Shown here in pieces: positions 22,617-34,194 of a stretch of DNA of 64,000 nt. The notes under the pieces were generated by a model. The model was not told where the DNA came from. It saw only the letters and a list, made by a program, of their open reading frames with translations, and made no database searches. Source of the DNA: Neoscytalidium dimidiatum (Eukaryota; Ascomycota; Dothideomycetes; Botryosphaeriales; Botryosphaeriaceae); NCBI GenBank assembly GCA_037367355.1, contig CM074700.1, positions 3,472,001 to 3,536,000 of the forward strand. Reading direction: 5' to 3'. The position numbers were made by a program, and so were the translations under genes. The first letter of the stretch is position 1. Each line of letters begins with the position of its first letter.

Positions 22617-23715
22617 ACCTCAAGTGCGTCTACAGCACCAAGAACAGAGGCTCGTCCAGAAAACACGCTGCTGGCAGAGGCGCCGTCATCCACGCCTACA
22701 GGAAGAGCACGAGCAAGTCTCACTCCCCGAACACCCCCCTCGAGGTGGCGCCTGCCCCGCCTCCAACCTCTGCGGCCGCTGTCATCAGGCCGACCTCTGC
22801 TGCGCCCTTGCCCATCGTCCCAGTTCCTGCCTCGGGCCATCCGGACCCGTCGTTCTTCTTGGATCTCCTGCCGGAATATGTCTCCGACGTATATCCTGTC
22901 AGTCCGGTCATCACCGACGCCGACATCCGCAGCTGCGTGCAGCGCATGCACGCCGACGCCGAGGCCATCTCTTTCCTGTACATCTTCGCCGCCGTGACCA
23001 TCAACCTCGCCAGGGTGGACTTCCTCCAATGCATGCCCGGCATCCGCGAACAGGTGGCCAGCCTCGTCCAGCGCTGTTTCGACACCCGGCCGCGCCTCTC
23101 CATCGCCTTGCAGCCCACGCCTTTGCGGGTCATGACCAGCATCTTCATCGAAATCTGCCTGATGGGCCTGCAGAAGACCGAGCTTGCCCTGCTCCATCTC
23201 CGCGAAGCCCAGTCCCTCGTCAAGATGATGCACGTAGACGACGCCGGGCACATGAGCGCCCTCGCCCTGCCCCAGCGCGCCCAATGGCAGCGCGCCTACT
23301 GGGAATGCTTCATCCACGAGCGCTTCTCCGCGCTGACCGACTGGGAGCCCATCCTGCTGGACCCGCTCCCCTCGCTCCCGGAACACGACCCCACCCTCTC
23401 GCCCGCCATCCAGCAGGGCTGGAACTACCTCATCCAGACCTTCCTCCTCATCGACCGGCAGTTCGTCGACTTCTGGCGCGGCGACCGGTCGCAGATCCCG
23501 GCCGACTGGATCGAGGCCAAGCACCGCCAGCTCGAGGACGGGCGCTGGCAAATCGAAGTCGACGGCGGCGCGCCGCCCGTGTCGGCCATCCCGGCCATGC
23601 AGCAGGCCGACATCACCATCACGCGGCAGTGGCTGCGCACGATGCTCTGGCAGATGGCCATCTCGAGCGTGCTGCTCTCCATCATCTCCGAGGGCGACGA
23701 CGAGGCCAGCGGTGT

Positions 23716-23752
<37 letters not shown>

Positions 23753-24112
23753 CTGTCGCTCACCATGCCGCTGCGCCTCTCCTCCGAGCTGCGCTCCTGC
23801 ATCACCTCGCTGTCCCCGCAGGCCGTCGGCATCCACGGCTCCGGCATCCTGCACAAGCTGTTCGAGATCACGAACTCGGTCTTGGACGTCGTCATCAACC
23901 TCCCCCAGGCCCCGACCGAGGATACGCTGCAGCGCGTCGATGACGTGCTGTTTCTGAAGAAGTTCCTGTTCTCGTTCCCCCGGATCGATCCGAAGCACAA
24001 GCGCATTCTGAACCAGAAGTTTGAGAAGATTAGGGTTCTGTATCCGGGCATGGAGGAGATCCAGATGCTGGTGGCGTCGCCGTTGAGTACGGTTGGGTCG
24101 TGGGGAGAGTGA
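22502..24112 (+). CDS. malR: Zn2Cys6 transcription activator of the MAL cluster (MalR-like)
   Basis: A single exon of 536 aa. Residues 16-42 hold the zinc binuclear cluster C-x2-C-x6-C-x5-C-x2-C-x6-C, followed by a basic linker and a Pro/Ala-rich stretch. The middle region (about 120-340) matches the fungal TF homology region of MAL-activator/AmyR-type regulators (DFLQCMPGIREQVASLVQRC, TDWEPILLDPLPSLP). A run of about 12 glycines at residues 405-417, encoded by GGC repeats, interrupts the C-terminal part. It is nuclear and probably activates the permease and maltase genes directly upstream, in response to maltose. That role is inferred from cluster position and family resemblance. The ATG at 22502 was chosen for its ACCATGG context and because the zinc cluster follows at the usual distance. 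Confidence 0.87.
23716..23752 (+). repeat. (GGC)n trinucleotide run coding poly-Gly
   Basis: An uninterrupted GGC run of about 12 units inside the activator gene. Such runs are prone to length change. Confidence 0.75.
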
Positions 24113-25770
24113 TGAACTATGATATTGTCACGGCCTTGTATTCCATTAAGCAGAACCCCAAGCGGGATCCATGTGGCAGTACGTCCAATGTGCGGCCAGA
24201 GTGTCCAGATGTGCAGGGAACAGAGTTGGTACACGTCTCGGGTGATTCAGCGACCCAGTACACATGTTGACATATTTCAATGATATCCCGGTCGAACCTA
24301 TCCAGAGAGCCAGTGCTCAAAATCACGATGTGTAAGGCTGAAACTTGAGTTCACCGGTGTGACGCCGAAGGACAAGTCTCGCTTTCCTATTACCGGGAAT
24401 CAGATCGAAGGCCTGCAAAACCAAGTACTCTGAAAAAAAAAACAAAGGAAAGAGAAAGAATTCAACCCATTCCTGGAGAAGCTTTCATTGCATGTTCGAT
24501 GTTGCGTTGCAGCTTGGGCGGGCTGGAACTCAACGGGGCGGCATTGTTCTGCTGAAACTGGCAGAGCATGAAAACTGACATACTCGAAATCTCTCAGAAT
24601 CTAGTGACTTACCGCCGACTCAGGAAAGCGACATTCAAGCGATTATTGAACACAGCCTAGGAAGCGCCTCTCTGATGACAGGAAGAAGGGTGGAGAGTGT
24701 ATGGGGCGAAGCGGGGATTCCAAGTCGGTTTATTTCTCCTCCCTTGCTCGGTATAGGCTCTCTCGCCGGGAACTCCATTCGTGCAAGCGGCAGCTCCCGC
24801 GGCCGGGTCCTTCCATTTTAACCATATGTCGAAGCAGTTGCGCGCCCTTCCGATTCGCTTTTCGCCTTTTTCTCCCCACTCTCTTCGCCTATATAACAGC
24901 GCCCAGTGAGGCCGCCATCCCTGTGCGAGTCAAGGACAGGCTGGGATCGGAGGGACCCCTGTCCGTGTCCAGATCCGTCCCGCGCCAACCATCTCCCTGA
25001 AATCAAACCAACACCGCAACCGACTCTCTTTCACCTGATGTGCAAAAGTATACACACGCACGCTCTCCACATCTGTCCCGCTCATTGTGGCTCGGCCCCT
25101 TCTGCTCCGCCTCCGAGCGAACACGACTCCTTATCATGCTTCATGCATAATGATGCCTGAATTCAATTTTGGATGCACGACCCCGCTCTGAATATTTTCG
25201 ACATGCTCTAAAAGTAAGTAGGAGGGCGTTCGCCTTTCAATAGCCAGATACGTCTCAGCGTCACCCGGCATCAAGCAGTCCCAAAGCAATACACCATGCA
25301 ACAACACACACCACGGCACATGGCAAGCCGGAGCCGCCAGAAGCAGACCTAGCCCCTCAACGTTTTCAAGCGAGAAATAAATAAAGTTACCGCGCGCATC
25401 CGCAGGACCAGCGACCGGAATAATATCAGCGAGCAGGAAAAGGATAAAAACAGCACGACAACATCTCTATACGATATAAGAGTCCGCCTTGGCTGTAACC
25501 ATGGTGAGATGATCCGCCTAATATACCGAGTCAAGCTCTTCTGGAAGCGGTCGGCGCTCGGTGTTCGCCAAGACCAAAAGAGCTTGTCTGCTATATAGCT
25601 ACAACACTGCATCGGCGTCAAGATTTCAATTTCTCCCCTCCTTCAAGCTGCTCTGTTCGCTTGGCTGGGGCCTCTACACTCCCTTTCTTGGTCACTCTTT
25701 CTGCTTTTCTCCGTTGGCGACTGTGTCGTCCAGGTCACTCTTTTTCGTACTTGCGTGCTTCTGACGAGCA
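24113..25770. other. Intergenic region with isolated core-promoter-like sequence
   Basis: 1.66 kb between the activator and the first carboxylesterase. A poly-A patch lies near 24433. A TATATAA box at 24890-24896 follows a pyrimidine-rich stretch, but no credible coding region starts after it. A second TATATA (25592-25597) fits the esterase gene, 174 bp before its ATG. Nothing else was recognised. Confidence 0.45.
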
Positions 25771-27680
25771 ATGCGCACCGCCACCATCTTTCCGCTCTTG
25801 GTCGCAGCAGCTGTCCAAGCCGTCGATCCCCTCGTCGATGTCGGCTATGCTAAGTACCGTGGTTTCGTCGACGGCGACGTGACCAAGTGGTTCGGCGTGC
25901 GCTTCGCCGCCCCTCCAACTGGCGACAACCGCTTCCGAGAACCGCAGGACCCGGAACCTATCGCTGATATAGTCGACGCAAGGACTGTAGGTAGCTGCAA
26001 ATCCCCTTGAAGCGGAAGAAAAGAAGCCCGGCACTGTTGTGTGCCGAAACCAAGACTAAGATCGTTGCCTACAGCAAGGTCCCATTTGCCCGCCGCAGCA
26101 GCCCACCGACTTCACCATCAGTGAAGACGCACCTGACCGCTTCACCGTCGACGAGGACTGCCTCTTCCTCTCGGTGACAGCGCCTTCCAACGCCGAGAAC
26201 AGGCCGGTGCTGTTCTGGATCCAGGGCGGTGGCTTTACGTCGAACTCGAACGCAAACTACGACGCCAAAGACCTGGCCGCAGACGGCGACATCGTCGTCG
26301 TGCAGATTGTGAGTAAAACGCTCCTGTGAATCCAGCACCAAATTCCTCTCCCTCTACTCTTCCAGCCGGCTACCTGCGCGGGTGCGTAAGAAAACAGGCT
26401 CTGACACCCACCAGAACTACCGCGTCGGCATGTACGGCTTCCTGCAGAGCGCCGAAGTCGCAGCCGACGGCAGCCTCAACAACGGGATCAAAGACATGAT
26501 TAAAGCGCTCGAATGGGTGCGCGACAACATCGCCAAATTCGGCGGCAACCCGGACCAAGTCGTGATCGACGGCATCAGCGCGGGCGGCAGCGGCGTCGCG
26601 CTGCTCCTGGCCGCGAACAACGGCACCCTCGACCTCTTCGCGGGCGGCATCGTCGAGTCCGGCGGCTGGACGACGATGCGCACGATGGCCCAAGGCCAAG
26701 AGCAATACGACTGCCTCGCGAAGGAAAAGGGCTGCGACGCGCAGCCGGACTCGCTCGCCTGCCTGCGCGCCCTCAACCAGTCCGCCATCCGCACCAGCAA
26801 CTGCTGGTTCGGGCCGCACATCGACGGCGAGCTCTTCACCGGCTCCCTCTTCGACATGTACGCCGCCGGCCGCGTCGTCAAGGTGCCCACCATCATGGGC
26901 GCCTGCGCCAACGAGGGCACCAAGTACTCCGCGCCCGAGGACACCAGCACCGCCGCCGACGCGCACGCCTACTTCCTCCAGAACGACCCGACCCTCACCA
27001 ACGCCAGCCTCGCCATCCTCGACGACCTCTACGTCGACCAGCCCGCCCCCGTCTTCCCCGGCAAGGGCCCCAAGTGGCGGCAGACGGCCAACGCCATCGC
27101 CGACGTCGGCACGCACTGCATCGTGCGCGTGCTGCAGAACGCGCTGACGCGCGCGGGCGCGCCCACGTGGACGTACAAGTACGCCGTGCGCGACGCGCAG
27201 GACGAGCGCGACGGCTACGGCGCCTGGCACGTCGTCAACGCGTACGCCATCTTCGGCCCCAACAACACCGACGGCGGCCCGCCCGCGAGCTACCGCGACG
27301 GCGGCGCGAACGCGCCCGCGATCGCGCTGACCCGCGCGTACTGGACGAGCTTCGTGCGGACCCTCGACCCCGCCAAGGAGCGCGCCGACGGCGCGCCCGC
27401 GTGGGGCATCTGGACCGGCTGGCGCGGGAGGGAGCGCCTGCTGATCGAGACGGGGGCCACGCGCATGGAGCGCATGCCGGACGCGCAGGCGCTGCGGTGC
27501 GAGGCGACGTTTGAGTTCAGCAAGGCGCTGGGCCAGCCGCGGAGCGCCGGTGACGTGACCGAGTTGGATCGGGCGAAGGCGGACGAGGCGTTGGCGGCGC
27601 CGGATTGTGGGTTCGATGATGGGTGCAAGGGGGCTGTGAAGGTGGGGAGGAAGAGGAAGAGGGCGTTCTGGGTGTGGTGA
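25771..27680 (+). CDS. Secreted type-B carboxylesterase (carboxylesterase/lipase family), copy 1
   Basis: Three exons (25771-25986, 26075-26308, 26415-27680) give 571 aa, with all junctions in phase. A signal peptide (MRTATIFPLLVAAAVQA) starts it. The alpha/beta-hydrolase B-esterase landmarks follow: VRFAAPPTGDNRF, EDCLFLSV, the oxyanion element WIQGGGF, NYRVGMYGF, and the nucleophile elbow DGISAGGSG. The acid is probably Glu in CANEGTKY and the base His in YGAWHVVNAYAIFGP. The elbow has Ile where most members have Glu (GESAGG), and the residue three after His is Asn instead of the usual Glu. It likely hydrolyses esters outside the cell; the substrate is unknown. The C-terminus is basic (GRKRKR). 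Confidence 0.88.
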
Positions 27681-30154
27681 GCGGAGCGGACGTTGTTGGA
27701 GGGCTTCTTTTTGTTTTTTTTTTTTTTTGTTGTGGAGCCGAGCCTCTTGCGGAGAGCCTTGTCATTGCGTTGCTGCTAAAAGACGCCGGCAGTTAGGGGA
27801 ACAGAAATCCTAGGTGGCAGGACAGATTCAAACAGATTTGATGGTGAAATTGAGCGATTTTCAGTTCAATTACTATTTGGGACCACCTTTCGGATGGTCG
27901 ACGTCGAGGGTTTCCGCAGTCCCTGCTTTCAGATGGTGGATCTTCAGTACTCGCGAATGTGAAACTCTGCATAATATTTGTACTGATCCTTGCCTAGAAG
28001 GGCCTTGTTTGACTAAGCCTCTTCTCAATGATAACGTGATATACGTCAAGAGAGAGCCAGTAGAACTATATTGAAAGCAACGGCTGCACAGCCTGAGGAA
28101 CTCGTTCCTGAAGTCCCTACGCGGTAACTAGCTACAACCGTGGAGAATTCGACTACGGAGAACTCTCACTTTCTCCAAGCTATTTCTCCATCAAAAAGAT
28201 CATGACAGTTGTGGAATAAATTTTCGTATGTGGGAGTTCAGTCATACAAAGTAGGGGCTCATTATTATACGTCATAGTGTGTACGCATGAAGAGCTTATG
28301 ATGAAGCAATACTCTTTTATATATATAAAAGTACACTATGAATGGCCTCGCAGGCATGCTTTACCTGTCGTGTTCAAGATGTAGCCAATATTAGGTTTGT
28401 AGGCTATATATTTAAACAATTATAACGGAAATTATAACAACAGAATAACTTTATGTATATTTAAAGGCGGTTATCGTGACTGATTCATGCTGATTCACAA
28501 CCTGCAACCTTATTTGAACATGTATATGTAATCTTGAGACCCTTTCTTCGGGTTTTAAACTTAATTCAGGTATCTCAACGCCGCGGAAGCGGTGAGGTCG
28601 TAGTGGATCTGTTGTCTAAATGTATGATGAATAACTATTTATTGGCATTGAAAGTGTGAGAGAGGGGAACACGAAGTAACAAAGGGCTGTGAGGGCCACA
28701 GCTTTTTTTTCGCCCATTCTTCGTATTCGAAGATGCCCTGTCTATTTCAAAGACCCCAAAGCCGTGAAAGACATTCTCTGCTCCAATTGTTTTGCAGTAT
28801 GGTGGGTACAGTAAACTATGAAAAGTGGTGACCGCCATCAAATCCCTTGGTGCGGCGCTTCTTCAACGTCCCGTGAACATGCCCTTTTCTGTCCGCGCGA
28901 GGACGCCGAAAACCGATACGACGTGCAACAAAAAAAAAAGCCGACGAAGAAAAATAGTGTCTTTTTACGCGCGAGTGCTCCAGCAGCATTTGCTCCATGT
29001 TGTTTCACGTACGTGTGCCGGAAAGAAACCGACGTTGCTTTAGCCGCAGCATTTAGTCTTTATCGGATTGTTCTGGCTCTCTACTCTCCTGAACAAGGCC
29101 CGTGATCCAGATGAATAGCATAAAAAAGAAATTTATAACAAATGGAAGACCTTTTAGCAAGATGTATCCCTGGCTCATGCAAGCTCGGTGGAGATGCCTG
29201 CTTGCTTCACGGCAAGTTTTGTAGGGATGGCTTTTTCTTTTCGTTTGCCTTCTCGCATTTACCAGCTCGCCACTTTCGCGTGTTTTTCTATGCTACTCCC
29301 CCCCTCCCCTCTTGAAAACTGAAACCAGTCTATAGCGGCGCACTTCATCTGCACTTCCTCATGACAGAGGTATTCAGCATCAATTGAGGATGCTGTGAAG
29401 TAGCGAACTTCATCAGCGTAGGGGGTCCATATATGTCGCAGGAGTCTGGAACTAGACTGCTGGGAGGGTTTGCCTGCTACAACGAGACAGAAGCACCACC
29501 AACATTGCATTGTCTTGAAATCCATGCACCTATGAATGAAACAATGAAGCTGCTTGTTGTAGACTGAAGGTTTGAATTGGGATGCTCGAAACGAGGTCTA
29601 AGTAGGCTTTGATTCAACAACCCAGCGACAGCATCTACAGTCGCGCGGAAAGCCTGCACAAGAGGCAGTGTACTCGTGGCTGTGATCCTGCTCCTCAATG
29701 CCTGTATAGCTGAAGTATACAACCAGCTCACACGCGCCGACAAAGCAGTAATCGAATTCGGCGTTTTCTTCCGGCTACAGGTTTCTCGATTAGCTTCTAT
29801 CCTCTCGGCTCAGACATGGGTTAGAGTCTTTCTAAGTTTATGCAATTTTTCCCTGTTTGCAGAGTCAAACCCAGTTCGTCAGTTGATCAAGTACTGTTCC
29901 ACATACAGATGCATTCAGGACTCAGAAAGATATGAATACGTATCAACACCTCCTTCCCTACACCCATATCAGGGGGCGGTGAAATAACCACATGAAATGC
30001 CGAAAACAACACGCCTAAACGCCATGCCTCCCAAACAGGTGCTTTCCCGACACCACCGCCCCTGAGCCCACAAACGCCAAGCCAAATCATAAACAACAAG
30101 CCTCCACAAAATATATTCCGATGCCTAGAGCGCGAGAGACATCTCCGTCCACCC
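27681..30154. other. AT-rich gene-poor region
   Basis: 2.47 kb between the esterase and the 3' end of the ApsB-like gene. A T-rich run (27710-27729) directly follows the esterase. The stretch 27840-28620 is AT-rich, with ATATATATA near 28319-28328. Short unsupported frames occur on both strands. No gene, tRNA or transposon remnant was recognised. Confidence 0.5.
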
Positions 30155-33100
30155 CTACGCCCTCAACCCTCTCCCACTATTCCTCCCCGCCCTCCTCATA
30201 CTCTCCAGCTTCTTAACCAGCGCATCGTGCAGCTTACTGCTCGCCGCCCACTCTTCGCGCATCTTGCGCATGCGGATACCCGCAATGACGGCCAAGCCCG
30301 CCGTGCGGAGCGAAGGCTTGCGTTGGCGGAACGAGACGTCGGGCGTGATGCCCATTTCCTCGACAAGACGGAGTTCCGCTTGAGTACTGTAGAAAAATCA
30401 AGTTAACCTTTCGTTCGGGCAGAAGAAAGTGTGAAAAACACCGACAGCAACATACCATTGGTTGTACATCTCGATCTGCATCATGAAGAACCTCTTTTCG
30501 TACGCCAAGCCCTCGCGGAAATTCTCCTCCCTGGCGCACTTCGCGCGGAGGTACTGGATCTGCTTGGCCAGGCCCTTCAGCTCGCTCGAGTGCCTCTTGT
30601 CCTTCTCCATCAGCTGGGCTTTGAGCTCGAGCGCGTCGCCGCTGGCCTCGGTCTGCATTTGCAGCGCCTTGAGCTTGCGCTCCTTTTCGCGGATGAGCTG
30701 GCGCGATTCCCGGGCCAGAGCGTCCATCTGGGCGTCGCGCTCGGCGAGGGCGAGCTGCAGCTCCTCGACCTCGAGCGTCGCGTTGCGGAGCATCTCGTGC
30801 AGCTCCTTGAGGTCGGCCGTGTGCTTCTTGACGGCGTCGCGGTTGACGCCGCCCTCGCGCTGGAAGCGTGCGGCGTAGGCCTCGAGCTCGCCGTCCTTCT
30901 CTGAGATTTGCAGCTTGAGCTCTTCGTTCTCGAGTTGCGCGGTGCGCAGCTTCTTCTTGTCTTCGCGAAGCTTGCTCTGCAGGTCTGAGAGCTGCTTCTC
31001 CCGGTTGTCGAGCTCCAAGCGGAGCTCCTCAGCTTCAATTTGGGCTGACTTGACGGCCCCGTGTAGATCGCGGCGCTCTCCAGTCGAGTCCACATCAGGA
31101 CCTTTGCCAGCAGATGAACGTGCGTGCTCGAGGTCTTGGATAAGCTTCCGCACGCGAGCCTGGAGAGACTCGCGATCCTTGTCTGCGATACGGAGGTCTT
31201 GCTGGAGCGATTCGATCTCTGACTGCAAGCTGGCCTTCTCTCGGTCAGCCGTGCGGAGTCGCTTCTCAAGAGGCTCAATCTTGCTTTGCAGGTCAAGAGA
31301 GCCCATGATTTCCTTCTCTAGTTGCGAGACCTTCGTTTGAAGGGCCTGCTTCTCGAGTTCAGTCTCCTCAGCGCTACCGATCAAAACTTCAATCTCATCC
31401 TCCAACTCCTGCTTGGTAGTTGCCAACTCGTCCCTAAGAGCGGTAATAGCCTCAAGCCTGTCGTTGGCCAGTTTCTGGATGGCCTCGAGGTCCTTCTCGC
31501 GGGCGTTGACAGTGGCACGTAGACGGTCGAGATCCTGTTCACGTTCCCTAGCCAAGTTGTTGACAACTTCGAGTTGAGTATCGGGTTCCTGCATACTCGT
31601 TCGAAGTAACTCGAGCTCCTCACTCCGCTCGGTCAAGGCTTGCTTGGCAGTCTCCAATTGCCGGTTCTTGTCATTTAGCTCCGCAACACGCTGGTCCAAG
31701 GTCCTCCGCAGCGCCTCCAGCTCCGTCGTCCGAGTCTCTAATGACTGGCGAGCCGATGTCAGCTCTTCATTGCGCAGAGCGAGGTCCGAATTGGTTTGTT
31801 CATTAGCCCTACGGCTCTGCTCAAGATCCTTCCGCGTAAATTCAAGAGCCCTCTGAACGCTCTCAAGGTCTGAAGAGCGGTTTGCGGCACTGGACTGCGA
31901 GCGTTTCAAGTCTTCCAAAGAAGCGGACTGGGTCTCAATCGTCCTCTTGAGGCTGGCCACTTCACGATCGCGCTCAGCCAATGTAGATCGCAGTCTCTCG
32001 AGATCCCTGTTGACGGTCTCGCTCTCACCAGCCTGCCTCTTCAATGGGCTCATGTTTCGTTCGGCATTCCTAAGCTGCTCGCGAAGATTTTGAACTTCAT
32101 CATCTCTCTTTTCCTCGGCAGCATCACGGCGTTTGGCATCCTCGACGTACTGACGTAGTTGGCGTTGGCATTCCTCAAGTTTGTCCTCCAAGACTTCTGC
32201 AGCATCCAGGCGGGCTTTAAGGGAGGATATCTCATCGTCCTTCTCGCGGGTGACTTGTTGCAATTTCTCGCGGGCCTCATTCGCAGCTTGCTGTGCAAGT
32301 TTTGCTTGATTTCCACCCGACGCTTCGGCAATTCTGACCCGATCGAGTAGGGCATCAACTTCGCTCTGTTTGTCACGCTCGGCAGATTCGACCTGGCGTT
32401 CCAGAGATTTGATGTCAAGGTCCTTCAGCCTGATCTTCTCCTCCAAGGCCGCGAGGTCATCCTTCTTTGACCGATCGAAAGATTCCAACTGGCGTTGAAG
32501 TGATTTGATCTTGGCCTCCTTCTCGCTGTCCAGAGTTTCGAGTTTCTCATGGAGCTCCTCCAGCTCGTCTTCCTTTTCGTCCCTCTCCCGGGCGGTTTGT
32601 CGCACCTGGTCTTCGAGTTCATCGATCTTGTCGGCCTGCTCGTCAATAATCCGTTGCTTGTCCTCGGGGTCGTTGCTGCCACTCTCAGCCGACTCGAGCT
32701 TGGCGCGCAAGTCCTCCAACTGTTCGTCTTTCTCATTGAGCTCGTGATCCTTCTGGCGCAATTCGTGCTCGAGGTCCTCGATTTCATTTTGGAGCCTCTC
32801 CATCTCTTCGTCGTCCTTTCCCGCGGAGTCAACCTTCTTGTGCAGCTCCTCCAGTTCTGCGGCTCTATCCTCAGCCAATCTCTTCAGTGTCTCAATCTCC
32901 TCTCGCGCGGCGGCATCTGTATGCCTCTTCTTGACCTTCTCCACATACTCCTGGAGCTGTTGTCGGTAATCTTCCAATTCCTTCTCCGCCTGATGTAGCG
33001 ACTTCTTCATATTCCTCAGCTCCACTTGTAGCTTCGCGCGGTCAACCTTGAGATCCGTATTTTCTCTGAGGGTTTCCTGCTCGAAATCGCCGCCGGTGCG

Positions 33101-33796
33101 TTTCAGGTTCTCCTCGAGGTAATGGATCTTGAGTTTGAGGCCGAAATTCTCCTTGTCGATCTGCGCGAGTTTCTACAGCAAGCATCGCGGGTTAGCACGC
33201 CCAGTTCCCTACCAGGCATCGGCCAGAGAGACACGCACCGCCTCCTGCTCCCTCAACGTGAGCATATTCCCTCTGTCCATCTCGCCGCCGCGCGGCAGCG
33301 CCAAGGGCGTCGACATGATGCTGCTGCTCGCGAGCGGCGGCGCGGGCTCCGCCATCTCGGTCACGCTCGTCTCGGAGCCATCGTACAGCGAGCTCGCCTC
33401 GGGCAGCGGGCTGTTGTCGAACTTGTACCCGGGCTTGAGCGCCGCCGGCGTCTCGATCCCGCCCTTCTTGAAGACGGGGTTGCCGCCGCCGCCAGCACCG
33501 CCAGCCTCCCTGTCGTAGGCGTTCGATATCCGGTTCTTCATCGCGCTCTTCAGCAGCGGCGTGAACTCCTGCTTGGCCGGCGGGGCGTTGCGGCGCGCGG
33601 CCAGCTGGTTGCGGGCCGAGGGCGTGGTCAGGCCGCGTGGGGTGCGCTGGCCGCGCATCTGCCGGATCAGGTCGTCGCCGTGCTTGGAGGGCGAGTGGAA
33701 GGACGGCTCGATGGACATGTCGAGGTCGGCGGCGGTCAGGCGCGTCTGGTCGACGCCGTACTCGGTGCGCGGCGTGTCGGGGTAGAGGTGCGCCAT
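30155..33796 (-). CDS. apsB: Microtubule-organising centre coiled-coil protein (ApsB/Mto1-like)
   Basis: Three exons (33796-33239, 33172-30456, 30386-30155) encode 1168 aa. The N-terminal 186 aa are low-complexity with SP/TP sites. Exon 2 begins with the centrosomin CM1-type motif (IDKENFGLKLKIHYLEENLK, residues about 190-209), which recruits gamma-tubulin complexes. About 800 residues of nearly continuous heptad coiled coil follow. Near the C-terminus LRAKCAREENFREGLAYEKR and FFMMQIEMYNQ, continued across the last intron by QAELRLVEEMGITP, match the Mto2-binding region of Mto1/ApsB. In Aspergillus nidulans ApsB sits at spindle-pole-body outer plaques and septal MTOCs and affects nuclear distribution and conidiation. 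It is slightly longer than usual, and divergent from the Ecdysoneless homologue. Confidence 0.92.
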
Positions 33797-34194
33797 TGTG
33801 GTAGGTTTTTGTCTCGCGCGCGCGGATTGTCAAGCTATATGTAAGTCATGCGCAGCAAAAGAATAGAGAAACGGTAGGCGCAAAGGCGGGCGAATTGGTG
33901 GGGCGTTCGTCGGTTGGTGGTGAGAGTTGAAGAAGGCGTCGCTACTGCTTTTGGCGTTGTTGTTTATTTTCCTGTTGTCGTTCTGGGACTAGCGGCGGGA
34001 CGGACGCTCGGGCCACCAGGAGCTGCCTCTTGCATATGCCAAGACCTTCCGTCTTTGCCATCCGCCTTCGCCCATTGCCTCCTCACATAAGAAACCGCTT
34101 AATCACTACCAAAGCGCCTTGACTGACTGAAAATTTTCGACATCAACCGTAATACTTTCTCTCTCGTATTTGGTTTATTCATCTTTTCCCGAAC
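33797..34194. promoter_or_regulatory. Divergent promoter between apsB-like and ecdysoneless-like genes
   Basis: A 398-bp spacer between two start codons on opposite strands. There is no TATA consensus, as is common for housekeeping genes. T/C-rich leader sequence precedes the ATG at 34195. Confidence 0.45.

Noticed and set aside
22496..23998. 500-codon minus-strand frame opposite the MAL-type activator
   Set aside because: Antisense shadow; the plus strand has the complete zinc cluster and TF region.
26370..27230. 286-codon minus-strand frame opposite carboxylesterase 1
   Set aside because: It is antisense to a well-supported exon; the openness follows from high GC at third positions.
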